64,000 nt of DNA from Bacteroidota bacterium (GCA_023387965.1 JAEWHE010000014.1:1-64000); one strand, 5' to 3'. Counted from the stretch's first letter, positions 44,617 through 54,670 are shown. A program made the numbers and translations. The notes: generated by a model not told the origin, from the letters alone.

Positions 44617-44809
44617 AGTGGAAAAGATTATTGCGTAAAAGTAAGAAGTTACATTTGGCTATCAAAATTTAATTTTTAGGTTAAGAAAAAATTCTTGCTT
44701 TTTGTTAAAAAAATAAGTTAAAGACCTCAATCTCAACCAAAGCGAAAATTGTTAAAAAAAATGTTTACAATAAACAACGAAGCCGTCTCGTTATCATTTT
44801 GAAGATTGA

Positions 44810-44817
44810 TATATTTG
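44810..44817 (+). promoter_or_regulatory. -7 element of the secreted TPR gene
   Basis: TATATTTG, with TTA about 17 nt upstream. It overlaps a TTG that could otherwise open the ORF, so it argues for the ATG at 44842 as the start. Confidence 0.5.
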
Positions 44818-44841
44818 AAAGTTAAAACAAAATCTCAAGCA

Positions 44842-47800
44842 ATGCATAAACTCTCGAAGTTATTTTTGCTGGCCGCTTTAGCCGGAAATGCTCCGGTTTT
44901 TTCACAGCAAACCGCAGTTTACACTCATGATTTATCGCAGTACAATCGTGCTGTTTCGCTTTATAAAGACAAGCAGTATCAGGCCGCTCAAATTATTTTT
45001 GAAAAAATTAAAGCCGAAAACACTGACGATAATTCGGATATTGTAGCCGATTGTGCTTATTATATCGCCAATTGCGCCATTCGCCTGAACCAGTCGAACG
45101 CGGATGTGTTGATGGAAAATTTTGTGGAAGATCATCCCACAAGCACTAAAAGAAATCAGGCCTACATTGAAGTTGCCCATTATTATTTCGAATCCGGAAA
45201 TTATCCGCAATCCTTAAAATGGTTTGAAAAAGTGGACGAGGATAATTTAAGTGGTTCACAACGAGACAAATATCATTTTCAAAAAGGCTATGCGCTTTTT
45301 GCCGCAGGAAATAAAAAGGAAGCGTCAAATTATTTTAACCAAGTGGTAAACAGCAGCGAATACGGTTCGCAAGCGAAATATTACTTGGGTTTCATGGCGT
45401 ACGAATCTGATGATTATACCAAGGCTAATCAGCTTTTTGACGAAGTTTCAGGCGAAGAAAAATACCAAGAAAAAATGTCGTATTTCCAAGCGGATATGAA
45501 TTTCAAGTTGGGAAAATTTGACGAAGCAATCAAATTAGGAAAAGCCGCGATGGCAAAATCTAATGCGCAAGAAAAATCGGAATTAAATAAAATTATTGGT
45601 GAAAGTTATTTTAATTTGAAGCAATACGACCAAGCCATTCCGTATCTTAACGAATATAAAGGTAAAAAAGGAAAATGGAGCAATACTGATTTTTACCAAT
45701 TGGGTTATGCTTATTACAAGCAAAATGACTACGAAAATGCGATTGCCCAATTCAATAAAATTATTGACGGAAAAGATTTTGTAGCCCAAAATGCCTATTA
45801 TCATTTAGGCGAAAGCTATTTAAAAACGGATAGAAAACAACAGGCTTTGAATGCTTTTAAAACTGCTTCGGAGATGACTTTTGATGCAAAAATTCAGGAA
45901 GATGCTCATTTGAATTATGCCAAATTAAGTTACGAAATTGGAAATTCGTACCAAAGCATTCCCGGTGTTTTGAGTGGTTTTTTAGAAAAATATCCAAACA
46001 ATCCTAATCGTGCGGAAGTAGAATCTTTGTTGATTAATTCTTACATCACGTCGAAAAATTACCGAGAAGCATTGGTTTTGCTCGAAAAAAATAAAGCCGG
46101 AAACCGCGAAGCTTACCAAAAAGTGACTTTTTACAGAGGTTTAGAATTATATACTGACGGAAATTACCGGGAAGCTTTGGACATGTTTAAAAAATCTTTG
46201 GCGGAAAGAAATAATCCTAAATTTACAGCGAGAGCCTTGTTTTGGAAAGCCGAAACGGAATATACTTTAGACAATTTTGGCGAAGCCATTATTACTTTCA
46301 AACAATTTTTGGCTGACGCCAATGCACAAAATACACCTGAATTTAAAAACATCAATTATAATTTAGGGTATGCTTATTTCAAGCAAAAAGATTACGATCA
46401 GGCGATTACGAGTTTTCAAAGTTACATCGCTTCAAACAAAGATGACAAAACCAGATTGAACGATGCGTATTTGCGTTTGGGTGACAGTCATTTTGTATCG
46501 GCAAAATATTGGCCTGCAATGGAAGCTTACAACAAAGCCATCGAAATGAAAGGTGTTGATTCCGATTATGCGGCGTTTCAAAAAGCCATCAGCTACGGTT
46601 TTGTGAGCCGAAACGAAAAGAAAATTGAGGATTTGAATATTTTTATCAAAAATTATCCAAAATCACAATTGAGAGATGACGCCATGTTCGAGTTAGGAAA
46701 CACGTATGTTGCGGAGGAAAAAATTGAAAGTGCGGTAAAAACATACGATCAACTAATTGCTGAATATAAAGGTGGCTCTTATTCGTCAAAAGCTATTTTA
46801 CGTCAAGGTTTGGTGTATTACAATGGCGGAAAAAATAATGAAGCTTTGGCAAAATTGAAAAAAGTAGTTGGAGAATATCCAAACACGCCTGAAGCCCTTG
46901 AAGCAGTGGCAACTGCCAGATTGATTTACATGGATACCGGACGAGTGGACGAATATGCTTCTTGGGTTAAAACACTTGATTTCGTTGAGGTAACCGATGC
47001 TGAACTCGACAACGATACTTACACGGCTGCAGAAAAACATTATTTGCAAAACAATACCAAACAAGCCATTAGTGCTTTGAGTGGTTATGTGGCGAAATTT
47101 CCAAACGGTGTCAACGCTTTAAAAGCAAATTTTTATTTGGCACAATCTTATTTTGCTGATGGTTTAGAAAATAATGCCGTTTCGCATTACGAGTTTGTCA
47201 TTGCCAAGCCAAGAAACGAATTTACCGAACAATCTTTAGCGAGGTTAGGACAAATTCACTTGAAAAAAGCTGATTATGCTAAAGCAATGCCGGTTTTGAA
47301 AAGATTAGAAACTGAAGCAGATTATCCGCAAAATGTAACTTTCGCACAATCGAATTTGATGAAAGCGTATTATGAACAGCAAGATTACGCAAACGCTGTT
47401 ACGTATGCCGATAAAGTTTTGGCAAATGCAAAAACGGACGATCGTGTAAAAAGTGATGCACAAGTTATCGTGGCGAGATCTGCCATCAAAATTAATGACG
47501 AAACTAAAGCAAAAGCGGCTTACGCCAAATTACAATCAATTGCCAAAGGCGAATTAGCTGCCGAAGCCTTGTATTATGATGCGTATTTCAAAAACAAAGA
47601 AGGAAAATTTGAAGCCTCAAACACCGCGGTTCAAAAACTGGCAAAAGATTATTCAGGATATAAATATTTTGGAGCCAAAGGTTTGGTATTAATGGCGAAA
47701 AATTTCTACGGATTAAAAGATAGTTTCCAAGCCAATTATATCTTGGAAAGTGTTATCAAAAATTTCAAAGATTATCCCGACGTAATTGAAGAAGCACAAA

Positions 47801-47859
47801 CCGAACTCAATTTGATTAAAACTGAAGAAGCAAAACGCAATTCATCAGTAAAAAATTAA
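44842..47859 (+). CDS. large secreted tetratricopeptide repeat protein
   Basis: From ATG 44842 a 1005-residue protein. Residues 1-22 form a signal peptide (KLFLLAALAGNAPVFSQ). The rest is one long array of TPR units (for example YEKAI- and YDQAI-type helices; KNYREALVLLEKN). It is probably periplasmic and works as a scaffold. The TonB-type barrel gene follows after 28 bp on the same strand, so the two likely form an envelope complex. No lipoprotein cysteine is seen at the signal cleavage site. Confidence 0.85.
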   Translation: MHKLSKLFLLAALAGNAPVFSQQTAVYTHDLSQYNRAVSLYKDKQYQAAQIIFEKIKAENTDDNSDIVADCAYYIANCAIRLNQSNADVLMENFVEDHPTSTKRNQAYIEVAHYYFESGNYPQSLKWFEKVDEDNLSGSQRDKYHFQKGYALFAAGNKKEASNYFNQVVNSSEYGSQAKYYLGFMAYESDDYTKANQLFDEVSGEEKYQEKMSYFQADMNFKLGKFDEAIKLGKAAMAKSNAQEKSELNKIIGESYFNLKQYDQAIPYLNEYKGKKGKWSNTDFYQLGYAYYKQNDYENAIAQFNKIIDGKDFVAQNAYYHLGESYLKTDRKQQALNAFKTASEMTFDAKIQEDAHLNYAKLSYEIGNSYQSIPGVLSGFLEKYPNNPNRAEVESLLINSYITSKNYREALVLLEKNKAGNREAYQKVTFYRGLELYTDGNYREALDMFKKSLAERNNPKFTARALFWKAETEYTLDNFGEAIITFKQFLADANAQNTPEFKNINYNLGYAYFKQKDYDQAITSFQSYIASNKDDKTRLNDAYLRLGDSHFVSAKYWPAMEAYNKAIEMKGVDSDYAAFQKAISYGFVSRNEKKIEDLNIFIKNYPKSQLRDDAMFELGNTYVAEEKIESAVKTYDQLIAEYKGGSYSSKAILRQGLVYYNGGKNNEALAKLKKVVGEYPNTPEALEAVATARLIYMDTGRVDEYASWVKTLDFVEVTDAELDNDTYTAAEKHYLQNNTKQAISALSGYVAKFPNGVNALKANFYLAQSYFADGLENNAVSHYEFVIAKPRNEFTEQSLARLGQIHLKKADYAKAMPVLKRLETEADYPQNVTFAQSNLMKAYYEQQDYANAVTYADKVLANAKTDDRVKSDAQVIVARSAIKINDETKAKAAYAKLQSIAKGELAAEALYYDAYFKNKEGKFEASNTAVQKLAKDYSGYKYFGAKGLVLMAKNFYGLKDSFQANYILESVIKNFKDYPDVIEEAQTELNLIKTEEAKRNSSVKN

Positions 47860-47887
47860 TTCGGTAACTAAAATCAAGAGAATCATT

Positions 47888-49642
47888 ATGAAAAATAAAT
47901 TTCAATACATTGCTTCAATAATTGTTTTGGCCGGAATCCAAACTGTTTCGGCACAGAAAAAAGACGAAAACATCGGGACAGAAGTGGTAAACGTGGTAAA
48001 GCCTTACACGCCAACCATTTCCGATGCTTTTAAAGTGAAAGAAACGCCCAATCTTAACGATGATGAAAATTCGGCTAAAGAAAATATTCAATACAACATT
48101 TTTTCTTTTCCGGTAGCGTCAACTTTTACGCCTGCGAAAGGTCGCGCGGCTAGCGTGGACAAGGCTAAACAAGAAAAATTATATAAAAATTACGCCACTT
48201 TAGGCATCGGGAATTACGGAACCATCAACGGAGAATTATTCGTTACTGAAAACATCAACCGAAACGAATATGTTGGTGGAATGTTGCGTCATCACTCGTC
48301 TCAAGGCGGAATCGATGATTTGCTTTTGGACAATGATAAATTTTTCGATACTTCACTCGATTTGACTTATGGCAATAATCAAAAAGATTTTTCTTGGAGT
48401 GTTGATGCGGGTTACCAACATCAAATTTACAACTGGTACGGTTTAAGAAACGATTTTGGTTCAGATTTAATTGATGATGATAGAAATGCCATCGTTCAAG
48501 GCATTGACCCGAAACAAGTGTATCAAAATATTTACATTGGTGGAAGATTATCGGCTAAGGAAAGCTTTTTTGACGAAGCAACTTTGCGTTTCAGCCGTTT
48601 CAGCGATAATTTTGGTTCTGCCGAAAACCGTTTTGTAGTAAAGCCTGAAGTAAGTTTTGATTTCAATAATACTCAAGTGAATGCCAAATTTGTGTTAGAC
48701 TATCTTGGCGGTTCGTTTGAAAGAAATTATTTTACCGAAGCCCCAATTGATTACAGCTATTTCAACATTGGTGTTTTGCCAAGTTTCGTGTACCAACAGG
48801 ACGATTTGACCATTAATCTTGGAGCCGGATTATTCTACAGCATGGACAGCGAAAACAGCGAAAGTGACTTTTTTGTATATCCAAATGTAACCGCAACTTA
48901 CAGAATTGTGGACGATGTAGTCATTGCTTATGCAGGAGCTGAAGGAACGCTTCGCCAGAATTCTTTCCGCGAATTTACCCAGCAAAATTTCTTCGTGTCA
49001 CCCACTTTGGCAATTGCGCCAACTGATCAAAAGTATGATGTATATGTTGGTTTAAAAGGAAAATTGGCAAGCAACGTAGGTTTTAACATTCGTGGATCTT
49101 ATAAAAATGAAGACAATCGGGCGCTTTTTGTAAACAATCCATACGATTTTACCAATGCAAATACTGAAGGTTATGCTTTCGGAAATTCATTTGACGTGGT
49201 TTATGACCGATTGAAAACCATTAGTTTTTTTGGAGAAATAAAAGCAGATGTAACCGATAATGTTAATTTCGGAATATCAGGAACTTTTAATAGTTTCAAC
49301 ACCGAATTTCAGGCAGAAGCATGGAATTTGCCAACACTTGAAGTTGCCGCTAATCTTGAAGTTGCCATTACGGATCAATGGTATGCCGGAACAAGCATCT
49401 TTTTTGTAGGAGAAAGAAAAGATTTATTCCGTTATGCTTCGCCACTTCGCACGGAAAATGAAACCGTAACTTTAGATAGCTTTTTTGATTTGAACGCTCA
49501 CGTAGGTTACAAATACAACGAACGACTAACTGCATTTTTAAAAGCCAACAACATTGCCAATCAAGATTATCAGCGTTGGCAAAATTTCCCGGTTCAAGGA
49601 TTTCAGTTCTTAGTTGGAGCCAGTTATAAATTCGATTTTTAA
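47888..49642 (+). CDS. outer-membrane beta-barrel, TonB-receptor-like without a plug
   Basis: A 584-residue protein with a signal peptide (residues 1-22, ending VSAQ), a short N-terminal segment (VVNVVKPYTPTISDAFKVK) and then a barrel with alternating aromatic strands. The last residues (LVGASYKFDF) form the usual outer-membrane C-terminal strand. At this length it lacks the plug and CarboxypepD-like domains of a full receptor. It follows the secreted TPR gene. What it transports or anchors is unknown. Confidence 0.82.
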   Translation: MKNKFQYIASIIVLAGIQTVSAQKKDENIGTEVVNVVKPYTPTISDAFKVKETPNLNDDENSAKENIQYNIFSFPVASTFTPAKGRAASVDKAKQEKLYKNYATLGIGNYGTINGELFVTENINRNEYVGGMLRHHSSQGGIDDLLLDNDKFFDTSLDLTYGNNQKDFSWSVDAGYQHQIYNWYGLRNDFGSDLIDDDRNAIVQGIDPKQVYQNIYIGGRLSAKESFFDEATLRFSRFSDNFGSAENRFVVKPEVSFDFNNTQVNAKFVLDYLGGSFERNYFTEAPIDYSYFNIGVLPSFVYQQDDLTINLGAGLFYSMDSENSESDFFVYPNVTATYRIVDDVVIAYAGAEGTLRQNSFREFTQQNFFVSPTLAIAPTDQKYDVYVGLKGKLASNVGFNIRGSYKNEDNRALFVNNPYDFTNANTEGYAFGNSFDVVYDRLKTISFFGEIKADVTDNVNFGISGTFNSFNTEFQAEAWNLPTLEVAANLEVAITDQWYAGTSIFFVGERKDLFRYASPLRTENETVTLDSFFDLNAHVGYKYNERLTAFLKANNIANQDYQRWQNFPVQGFQFLVGASYKFDF

Positions 49643-49663
49643 AAAATAATTTTACTTTAAAAT

Positions 49664-49697
49664 AGACCTGCGAAATGCATTTTTGCAGGTTTTTTTA
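49664..49697 (+). terminator. terminator of the barrel gene
   Basis: ACCTGCGAAA and TTTTTGCAGGT form a hairpin followed by a long T run, ending just before the next ATG. Confidence 0.8.
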
Positions 49698-49706
49698 TTT
49701 TTGCAA

Positions 49707-50153
49707 ATGATGAAAAAACAAGTGCTGGAACGATACCGCCAAATGGTTCAAGATAAAATTGATGTGTTTCGCGACATGATTTCGGGATTAACGGTTGATG
49801 CCCAAAATGACGCCAAAGGCTCTGCTGGCGACAAACATGAAACCGCTTTGTCTATGATGCATCTCGAGCAAGAAAAACTCAATCATAAAATCGGTGAGTT
49901 TATTTCGCAAAAAGAAATTTTAGATAAAATTGATGCCGAATTCGTTTCCGGAAAAATTGCAATAGGGAGTTTGGTTACTGCTAATAATATTCTGCTTTTT
50001 GTCAGTGCGGCTTTGCCTAAAATTTCGGTTGAAGGAAAAAATATAATTGCGCTTTCGCCACAATCGCCTTTGGGACAAAAATTAATGGGACAATCCGAAG
50101 GGTATCAATTTGAAATCAACGGAACAAAATATAGCGTTCAAAAAATCGAATAA
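49707..50153 (+). CDS. GreA/GreB C-terminal-like domain protein
   Basis: A 148-residue protein. The N-terminal half is helical (KKQVLERYRQMVQDKIDVF, then a TVDAQNDAKGS-type loop). The second half fits the Gre factor C-terminal domain: LVTANNILLFVSAALP, ALSPQSPLGQKLMGQ and YSVQKIE. Such proteins in flavobacteria are commonly mislabelled 3-oxoacyl-ACP synthase. A role with RNA polymerase is possible. The ATG at 49707 was chosen. An earlier in-frame start would fall inside the terminator hairpin. Confidence 0.7.
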   Translation: MMKKQVLERYRQMVQDKIDVFRDMISGLTVDAQNDAKGSAGDKHETALSMMHLEQEKLNHKIGEFISQKEILDKIDAEFVSGKIAIGSLVTANNILLFVSAALPKISVEGKNIIALSPQSPLGQKLMGQSEGYQFEINGTKYSVQKIE

Positions 50154-50336
50154 TTATTATTTGTAACCAAATCAGCAATAATTCAACGCTTCAGATTTCA
50201 AAAATAAATAAAAACAAATCATCCAATTTAAATTTATAACCTAAATCCCTTTTTTGATTTTTAAATTGTAATAAAAAATTCAATTTTGCTTCAACAATAA
50301 CCAATTGAATATTTATCATTAAAAATTAAAAGAGTT

Positions 50337-51953
50337 ATGTGCGGAATTTTAGCAATTATAGGAAAAGGGAAAGACGAAGCATTAGTAAAACAACTTTCTA
50401 AAAGAATGTCGCATCGCGGTCCGGACGAAAGCGATTTGCACGTTACTGAAAACGGACACATTTTAAGTCACGAACGTTTGTCAATCATCGATTTACATTC
50501 GGGGAAACAACCTATTCAAGGAACAAAATCGGCTTGGATGGTTCACAATGGCGAAATTTACAACCACCAAAAATTACGTGAAACGGTTTTAAAAAGCCAC
50601 AGTTTCCGCACAAAATCTGATTCGGAAGTAATTGTGCATTTGTACGAAGAATTTGGCTATGATTTTCTAAACCATCTCGATGGCGATTTTGCCTTCGTGG
50701 TAATCGATGGCGACGATTTTATTGCAGGTCGTGATCCAATTGGTGTGAAGCCTTTGTATTATGGACTTGACGATCGCGGAAGAATTTATTTTGCATCGGA
50801 AATGAAACCTATTGCAGACCAATGTAAAACGTTTGCCACTTTTCCTCCGGGACATTATTACACGCCAAAAACAGGTTTTGTGAAATATTATCGTCCTGAA
50901 TATGAAGATTTTACAAAATGCACTGATGCGTTAGATTTGCAAAAAATTCGCGAAACGTTAACCGAAGCTACCCAAAAAAGATTAATGAGCGACGTGCCAA
51001 TTGGTGTATTGCTTTCAGGAGGATTGGATTCGTCGTTAACCTCGTCAATTGCCGCAAGACTTTTAAAAGAAAAAGGAAAAAAATTATTGTCATTCTCGAT
51101 TGGGCTTGACCCGCAAGCTCCAGACGCTGTTGCTGCCAGAAAAGTCGCCGAATTTTTAGGAACCGAACACCACGAAATTCATTTCACTATCGAACAGGGA
51201 ATAGAAGTGCTTGAAAAATTGATTTGGCATCTTGAAACTTATGACGTGACTTCTGTTCGCGCCAGTACACCCATGTATTTCTTGTCGAAAGCCATTACCG
51301 AAAAAGGTGTAAAAGTGGTACTTTCTGGCGAAGGAGCCGATGAAATTTTTGGCGGTTATTTGTATTTCAGAAACGCACCAAGTTCAGAAGATTTCCAAAA
51401 AGAAACTATTGAAAGAGTTCAAAAATTATTTACTGCCGATTTGCTTCGTGCTGATAAATCCACGATGGCTCACGGTTTAGAAGCTCGCGTTCCGTTTTTG
51501 GACAAAGATTTCTTGGACATGTCAGTTAAAATTAAAGCCGAAGAGAAACAACCTAAAACTTACGATGGCGTTGAGAAATATATCCTTCGCAAAGCCTTTG
51601 ATACTCCAGAAAATCCTTATTTACCGCAAGAAGTTTTATGGCGCCAAAAAGAGCAATTTTCTGATGGCGTAGGTTACAACTGGATTGATACGTTGATAGA
51701 ATATTGCAGTTCGCAAGTGACGGATGAGCAAATGGAAAAAGCTGCCGAACGCTTTGAATACAACACGCCAACGACTAAAGAAGCTTATTTTTACCGCGAT
51801 ATTTTCCACAAACATTATCCACAATTAAGTGCGGCTCAAACCGTGCGAAAATGGATTCCGAAATGGCAAGAAAACCAAGACCCAAGCGGTCGCGCGAATG
51901 CCGCACACGTAAAAGCAGATACGTCAATCGCAAAACCGGGAGTTGCGGTTTAA
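50337..51953 (+). CDS. asnB: asparagine synthase B (glutamine-hydrolysing)
   Basis: AsnB makes asparagine from aspartate, ATP and glutamine. The N-terminal class II glutaminase has its catalytic Cys2 (MCGILAIIG) and the RLSIIDLHSG segment. The synthetase part has the PP-loop LLSGGLDSSLTSS near 225-238 and GEGADEIFGGY near 330. The 538-residue length is normal for a B-type enzyme. It stands alone with its own terminator. Confidence 0.95.
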   Translation: MCGILAIIGKGKDEALVKQLSKRMSHRGPDESDLHVTENGHILSHERLSIIDLHSGKQPIQGTKSAWMVHNGEIYNHQKLRETVLKSHSFRTKSDSEVIVHLYEEFGYDFLNHLDGDFAFVVIDGDDFIAGRDPIGVKPLYYGLDDRGRIYFASEMKPIADQCKTFATFPPGHYYTPKTGFVKYYRPEYEDFTKCTDALDLQKIRETLTEATQKRLMSDVPIGVLLSGGLDSSLTSSIAARLLKEKGKKLLSFSIGLDPQAPDAVAARKVAEFLGTEHHEIHFTIEQGIEVLEKLIWHLETYDVTSVRASTPMYFLSKAITEKGVKVVLSGEGADEIFGGYLYFRNAPSSEDFQKETIERVQKLFTADLLRADKSTMAHGLEARVPFLDKDFLDMSVKIKAEEKQPKTYDGVEKYILRKAFDTPENPYLPQEVLWRQKEQFSDGVGYNWIDTLIEYCSSQVTDEQMEKAAERFEYNTPTTKEAYFYRDIFHKHYPQLSAAQTVRKWIPKWQENQDPSGRANAAHVKADTSIAKPGVAV

Positions 51954-51980
51954 AGCAGTTTGTTTGTTTATATTTTTTGC

Positions 51981-52014
51981 AAAAGTGTCGTTTTTTAAAG
52001 CGGCACTTTTTTTT
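51981..52014 (+). terminator. asnB terminator
   Basis: The stem AAAGTGTCG / CGGCACTTT (one G-T pair) is followed by eight T, just after the asnB stop. Confidence 0.8.
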
Positions 52015-52096
52015 GGCTTGTGGTTGAAACCAATTGTAATTGATGAGAATTTTTAGAGTTGTTTTTTTTTGCAGCGAATGGTCAGTGAGTTATCGG

Positions 52097-52194
52097 GAAG
52101 CCATTTTCCCGCTTTTCGCTGCAATCTTTTTTCAAAACCTGTCGTTGAAACCACAAGTTTTGAAAAAAGGATTTCCGCTTCAATCGGGGCTAAA
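52097..52194. repeat. dispersed flavobacterial intergenic repeat, copy C
   Basis: The clearest copy: TCCCGCTTTTCGCTGCAATC, then the long inverted arms TTTTTTCAAAAC and GTTTTGAAAAAA, then GGATTTCCGCTTCAATCGG and GGCTAAAGG. A reversed, more altered copy stands at 52395-52475. Confidence 0.8.
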
Positions 52195-52258
52195 GGAAAG
52201 GCTTCGGGTATTTTTTTAGACGGTAGTTTTCCAAAGTTTGCGGAAAATTTTTCATACG

Positions 52259-52360
52259 TCATCTTTCATCTTTTCATCTTTCATCTTTCATCTTTCATCT
52301 TTCATCTTTCGTCTTTCATCTTTCGTCTTTCGTCTTTCGTCTTTCGTCTTTCGTCTTTCC
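52259..52360. repeat. heptad tandem repeat (TTTCATC / TTTCGTC)n
   Basis: About fourteen head-to-tail copies of a 7-bp unit. The early ones read CATCTTT, the later ones CGTCTTT; one unit has an extra T. Homogeneous arrays of this kind change copy number easily. It lies between two intergenic repeats in opposite orientation. Confidence 0.95.
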
Positions 52361-52394
52361 TCAAGTTTCCAAAAAAGCCAAAAGTTTTTCCATT

Positions 52395-52475
52395 AGCCCC
52401 GATAGAGGCGATATCCCACGCCTTGACCGCAAACAAAATTTGGCGTGGATAAAGCCGAAAGCGGGAATATGGATT
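52395..52475. repeat. dispersed flavobacterial intergenic repeat, reversed copy E
   Basis: TAGCCCCGATAGAGGCGATA, then CCACGCC with GGCGTGG as an inverted pair, then AAAGCCGAAAGCGGGAA. It has the opposite orientation to copy C. The rest of 52476-52729 has loose ATATGATTTATG repeats and the gyrB promoter, and no gene. Confidence 0.6.
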
Positions 52476-52683
52476 TTAGAAATGCCGGATGATTCGCTCC
52501 AGAAAAAAATTCTGATTTAGGATTTTTGATATATGATTTATGAAAGATGATTTGTGATATATGATATTCAACGATTATGTTTTTCTTGGAATTTGGAGTT
52601 TCTTTATTGGAATTTTACGTTAAGATGTTAATAACTTACCACTGATTATTAGTATTTTCAATAGTTAATCTGCCTGATTTGCT

Positions 52684-52691
52684 TATATTTG
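52684..52691 (+). promoter_or_regulatory. -7 promoter element of gyrB
   Basis: TATATTTG lies about 39 nt before the gyrB ATG. A clear TTG at -33 is missing (TTA at 52665), so only the -7 box is certain. Confidence 0.5.
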
Positions 52692-52729
52692 TTCGTTAAA
52701 ACAAAAAATACCTTTTTTAGATAATATTT

Positions 52730-54670
52730 ATGAGCGAAGAAATCAAGAAGAACAATTATTCAGCAGATAGTATTCAGGCATTAGAAGGAATGGAGCACGT
52801 GAGAATGCGACCTTCCATGTATATTGGTGATGTAGGAGTGAGAGGTTTGCACCACTTGGTGTACGAAGTTGTGGATAACTCGATTGACGAGGCAATGGGA
52901 GGTCATTGTGATACGATTTCGGTTTCGATTAACGAAGATAATTCGATTACGGTTGAGGATAACGGACGTGGAATTCCTGTTGACGTTCATAAAAAAGAAG
53001 GCGTTTCTGCTCTTGAGGTGGTAATGACCAAAATTGGTGCCGGAGGAAAATTCGACAAAGATTCTTATAAAGTTTCGGGAGGTTTGCACGGTGTTGGGGT
53101 TTCGGTGGTAAACGCGTTGTCTAATCACATGAAATCTACCGTTTTCCGCGAAGGGAAAATCTATGAACAAGAATACGAAAAAGGTAAAGCGCTTTATCCT
53201 GTAAAACAAATTGGTGAAACCGACAAACGTGGAACGCGCCAAACGTTTTATCCAGACGACACGATTTTTACGCAAACTACCGAGTTTTCTTACGATACAC
53301 TTTCGGCTCGTATGCGTGAACTTTCTTTTTTGAATAAAGGAATTACGATTCATTTTACAGACAAAAGAGAAAAAGATGATAAAGGTGAGTTTTTAAGCGA
53401 AACTTTTCATTCTGATGAAGGCTTGAAGGAATACATCCGCTTCTTGGATGGTAACCGCGAACCGATTATTTCTCACGTGATTTCGATGGAGAATGAAAAA
53501 GGAGAAGTTCCGGTAGAAGTGGCTTTGATTTACAACACCAGCTATTCTGAAAATATTTTTTCTTACGTAAATAACATCAACACTCACGAAGGAGGAACGC
53601 ATTTACAAGGTTTTAGAAGTGGATTGACACGTACCTTGAAAAAATATGCGGATGCTTCGGGATTGCTTGAAAAATTAAAATTTGAAATTACCGGAGATGA
53701 TTTCCGTGAAGGTTTAACGGCAATTGTATCAGTAAAAGTTTCTGAACCGCAATTTGAAGGACAAACCAAAACCAAATTGGGTAATAGAGAGGTTGTTTCT
53801 CCTGTAAGTCAAGCAGTTGCTGAAATGTTAGAAAATTATTTGGAAGAAAATCCAAATGATGCCCGAACCATTATTCAAAAAGTGATTTTGGCGGCACAAG
53901 CCCGTCACGCTGCGAAAAAAGCGCGTGAAATGGTACAAAGAAAAACCGTTATGGGAGGCGGTGGATTGCCAGGAAAATTATCTGACTGTTCAGAGCAAGA
54001 TCCGGTAAAATGCGAAATTTTCTTGGTTGAGGGAGATTCAGCGGGAGGAACGGCTAAACAAGGAAGAGATAGAAATTTCCAAGCAATTTTACCTTTGCGT
54101 GGAAAAATCTTAAACGTGGAAAAAGCCATGCACCACAAGGTTTTTGAAAACGAAGAAATCAGAAATATTTTTACAGCTCTTGGAGTAACTGTTGGAACCG
54201 CAGAAGATTCAAAAGCATTGAACTTAGAAAAATTACGTTACCATAAAGTGGTAATTATGTGTGATGCCGATGTAGATGGTTCGCATATTTCTACCTTAAT
54301 ATTAACGTTCTTTTTTAGATTCATGAAAGAGTTGATTGAAAACGGTCACGTTTACATCGCTACACCACCTTTATATTTGGTGAAAAAAGGAAATAAAAAA
54401 GAATATGCTTGGACAGACGCACAACGCGATGAAATTTCTTCAAAAATGGGCTCTGGTTTTAACATCCAGCGTTATAAAGGTTTAGGAGAAATGAACGCAG
54501 AACAATTGTGGGAAACTACTTTAAATCCGGGTTTTAGAACTTTGCGTCAGGTAACTATTGATAGTTTGGCTGAAGCCGATAGAGTTTTCTCAATGTTAAT
54601 GGGTGACGAAGTGCCCCCTCGTAGAGAATTTATCGAGAAAAACGCGGTTTACGCTAATATCGACGCATAA
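52730..54670 (+). CDS. gyrB: DNA gyrase subunit B
   Basis: The ATPase subunit of DNA gyrase, which introduces negative supercoils. The GHKL ATPase shows GLHHLVYEVVDNSIDEA, then DNGRGIPVD and GLHGVGVSVVNALS. The Toprim part has LVEGDSAGG and MCDADVDGSHI. The C-terminal GyrA-contact segment has QRYKGLGEMN. The length, 646 residues, is the Gram-negative short form without an insert. The mdh gene follows after 47 bp. Confidence 0.97.
   Translation: MSEEIKKNNYSADSIQALEGMEHVRMRPSMYIGDVGVRGLHHLVYEVVDNSIDEAMGGHCDTISVSINEDNSITVEDNGRGIPVDVHKKEGVSALEVVMTKIGAGGKFDKDSYKVSGGLHGVGVSVVNALSNHMKSTVFREGKIYEQEYEKGKALYPVKQIGETDKRGTRQTFYPDDTIFTQTTEFSYDTLSARMRELSFLNKGITIHFTDKREKDDKGEFLSETFHSDEGLKEYIRFLDGNREPIISHVISMENEKGEVPVEVALIYNTSYSENIFSYVNNINTHEGGTHLQGFRSGLTRTLKKYADASGLLEKLKFEITGDDFREGLTAIVSVKVSEPQFEGQTKTKLGNREVVSPVSQAVAEMLENYLEENPNDARTIIQKVILAAQARHAAKKAREMVQRKTVMGGGGLPGKLSDCSEQDPVKCEIFLVEGDSAGGTAKQGRDRNFQAILPLRGKILNVEKAMHHKVFENEEIRNIFTALGVTVGTAEDSKALNLEKLRYHKVVIMCDADVDGSHISTLILTFFFRFMKELIENGHVYIATPPLYLVKKGNKKEYAWTDAQRDEISSKMGSGFNIQRYKGLGEMNAEQLWETTLNPGFRTLRQVTIDSLAEADRVFSMLMGDEVPPRREFIEKNAVYANIDA

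Noticed and set aside
49683..50153. 3-oxoacyl-ACP synthase
   Set aside because: This label is common for such proteins, but no thiolase fold, catalytic cysteine or matching length is seen.
52259..52360. CRISPR array
   Set aside because: The units are 7 bp and have no spacers; no cas gene is present.
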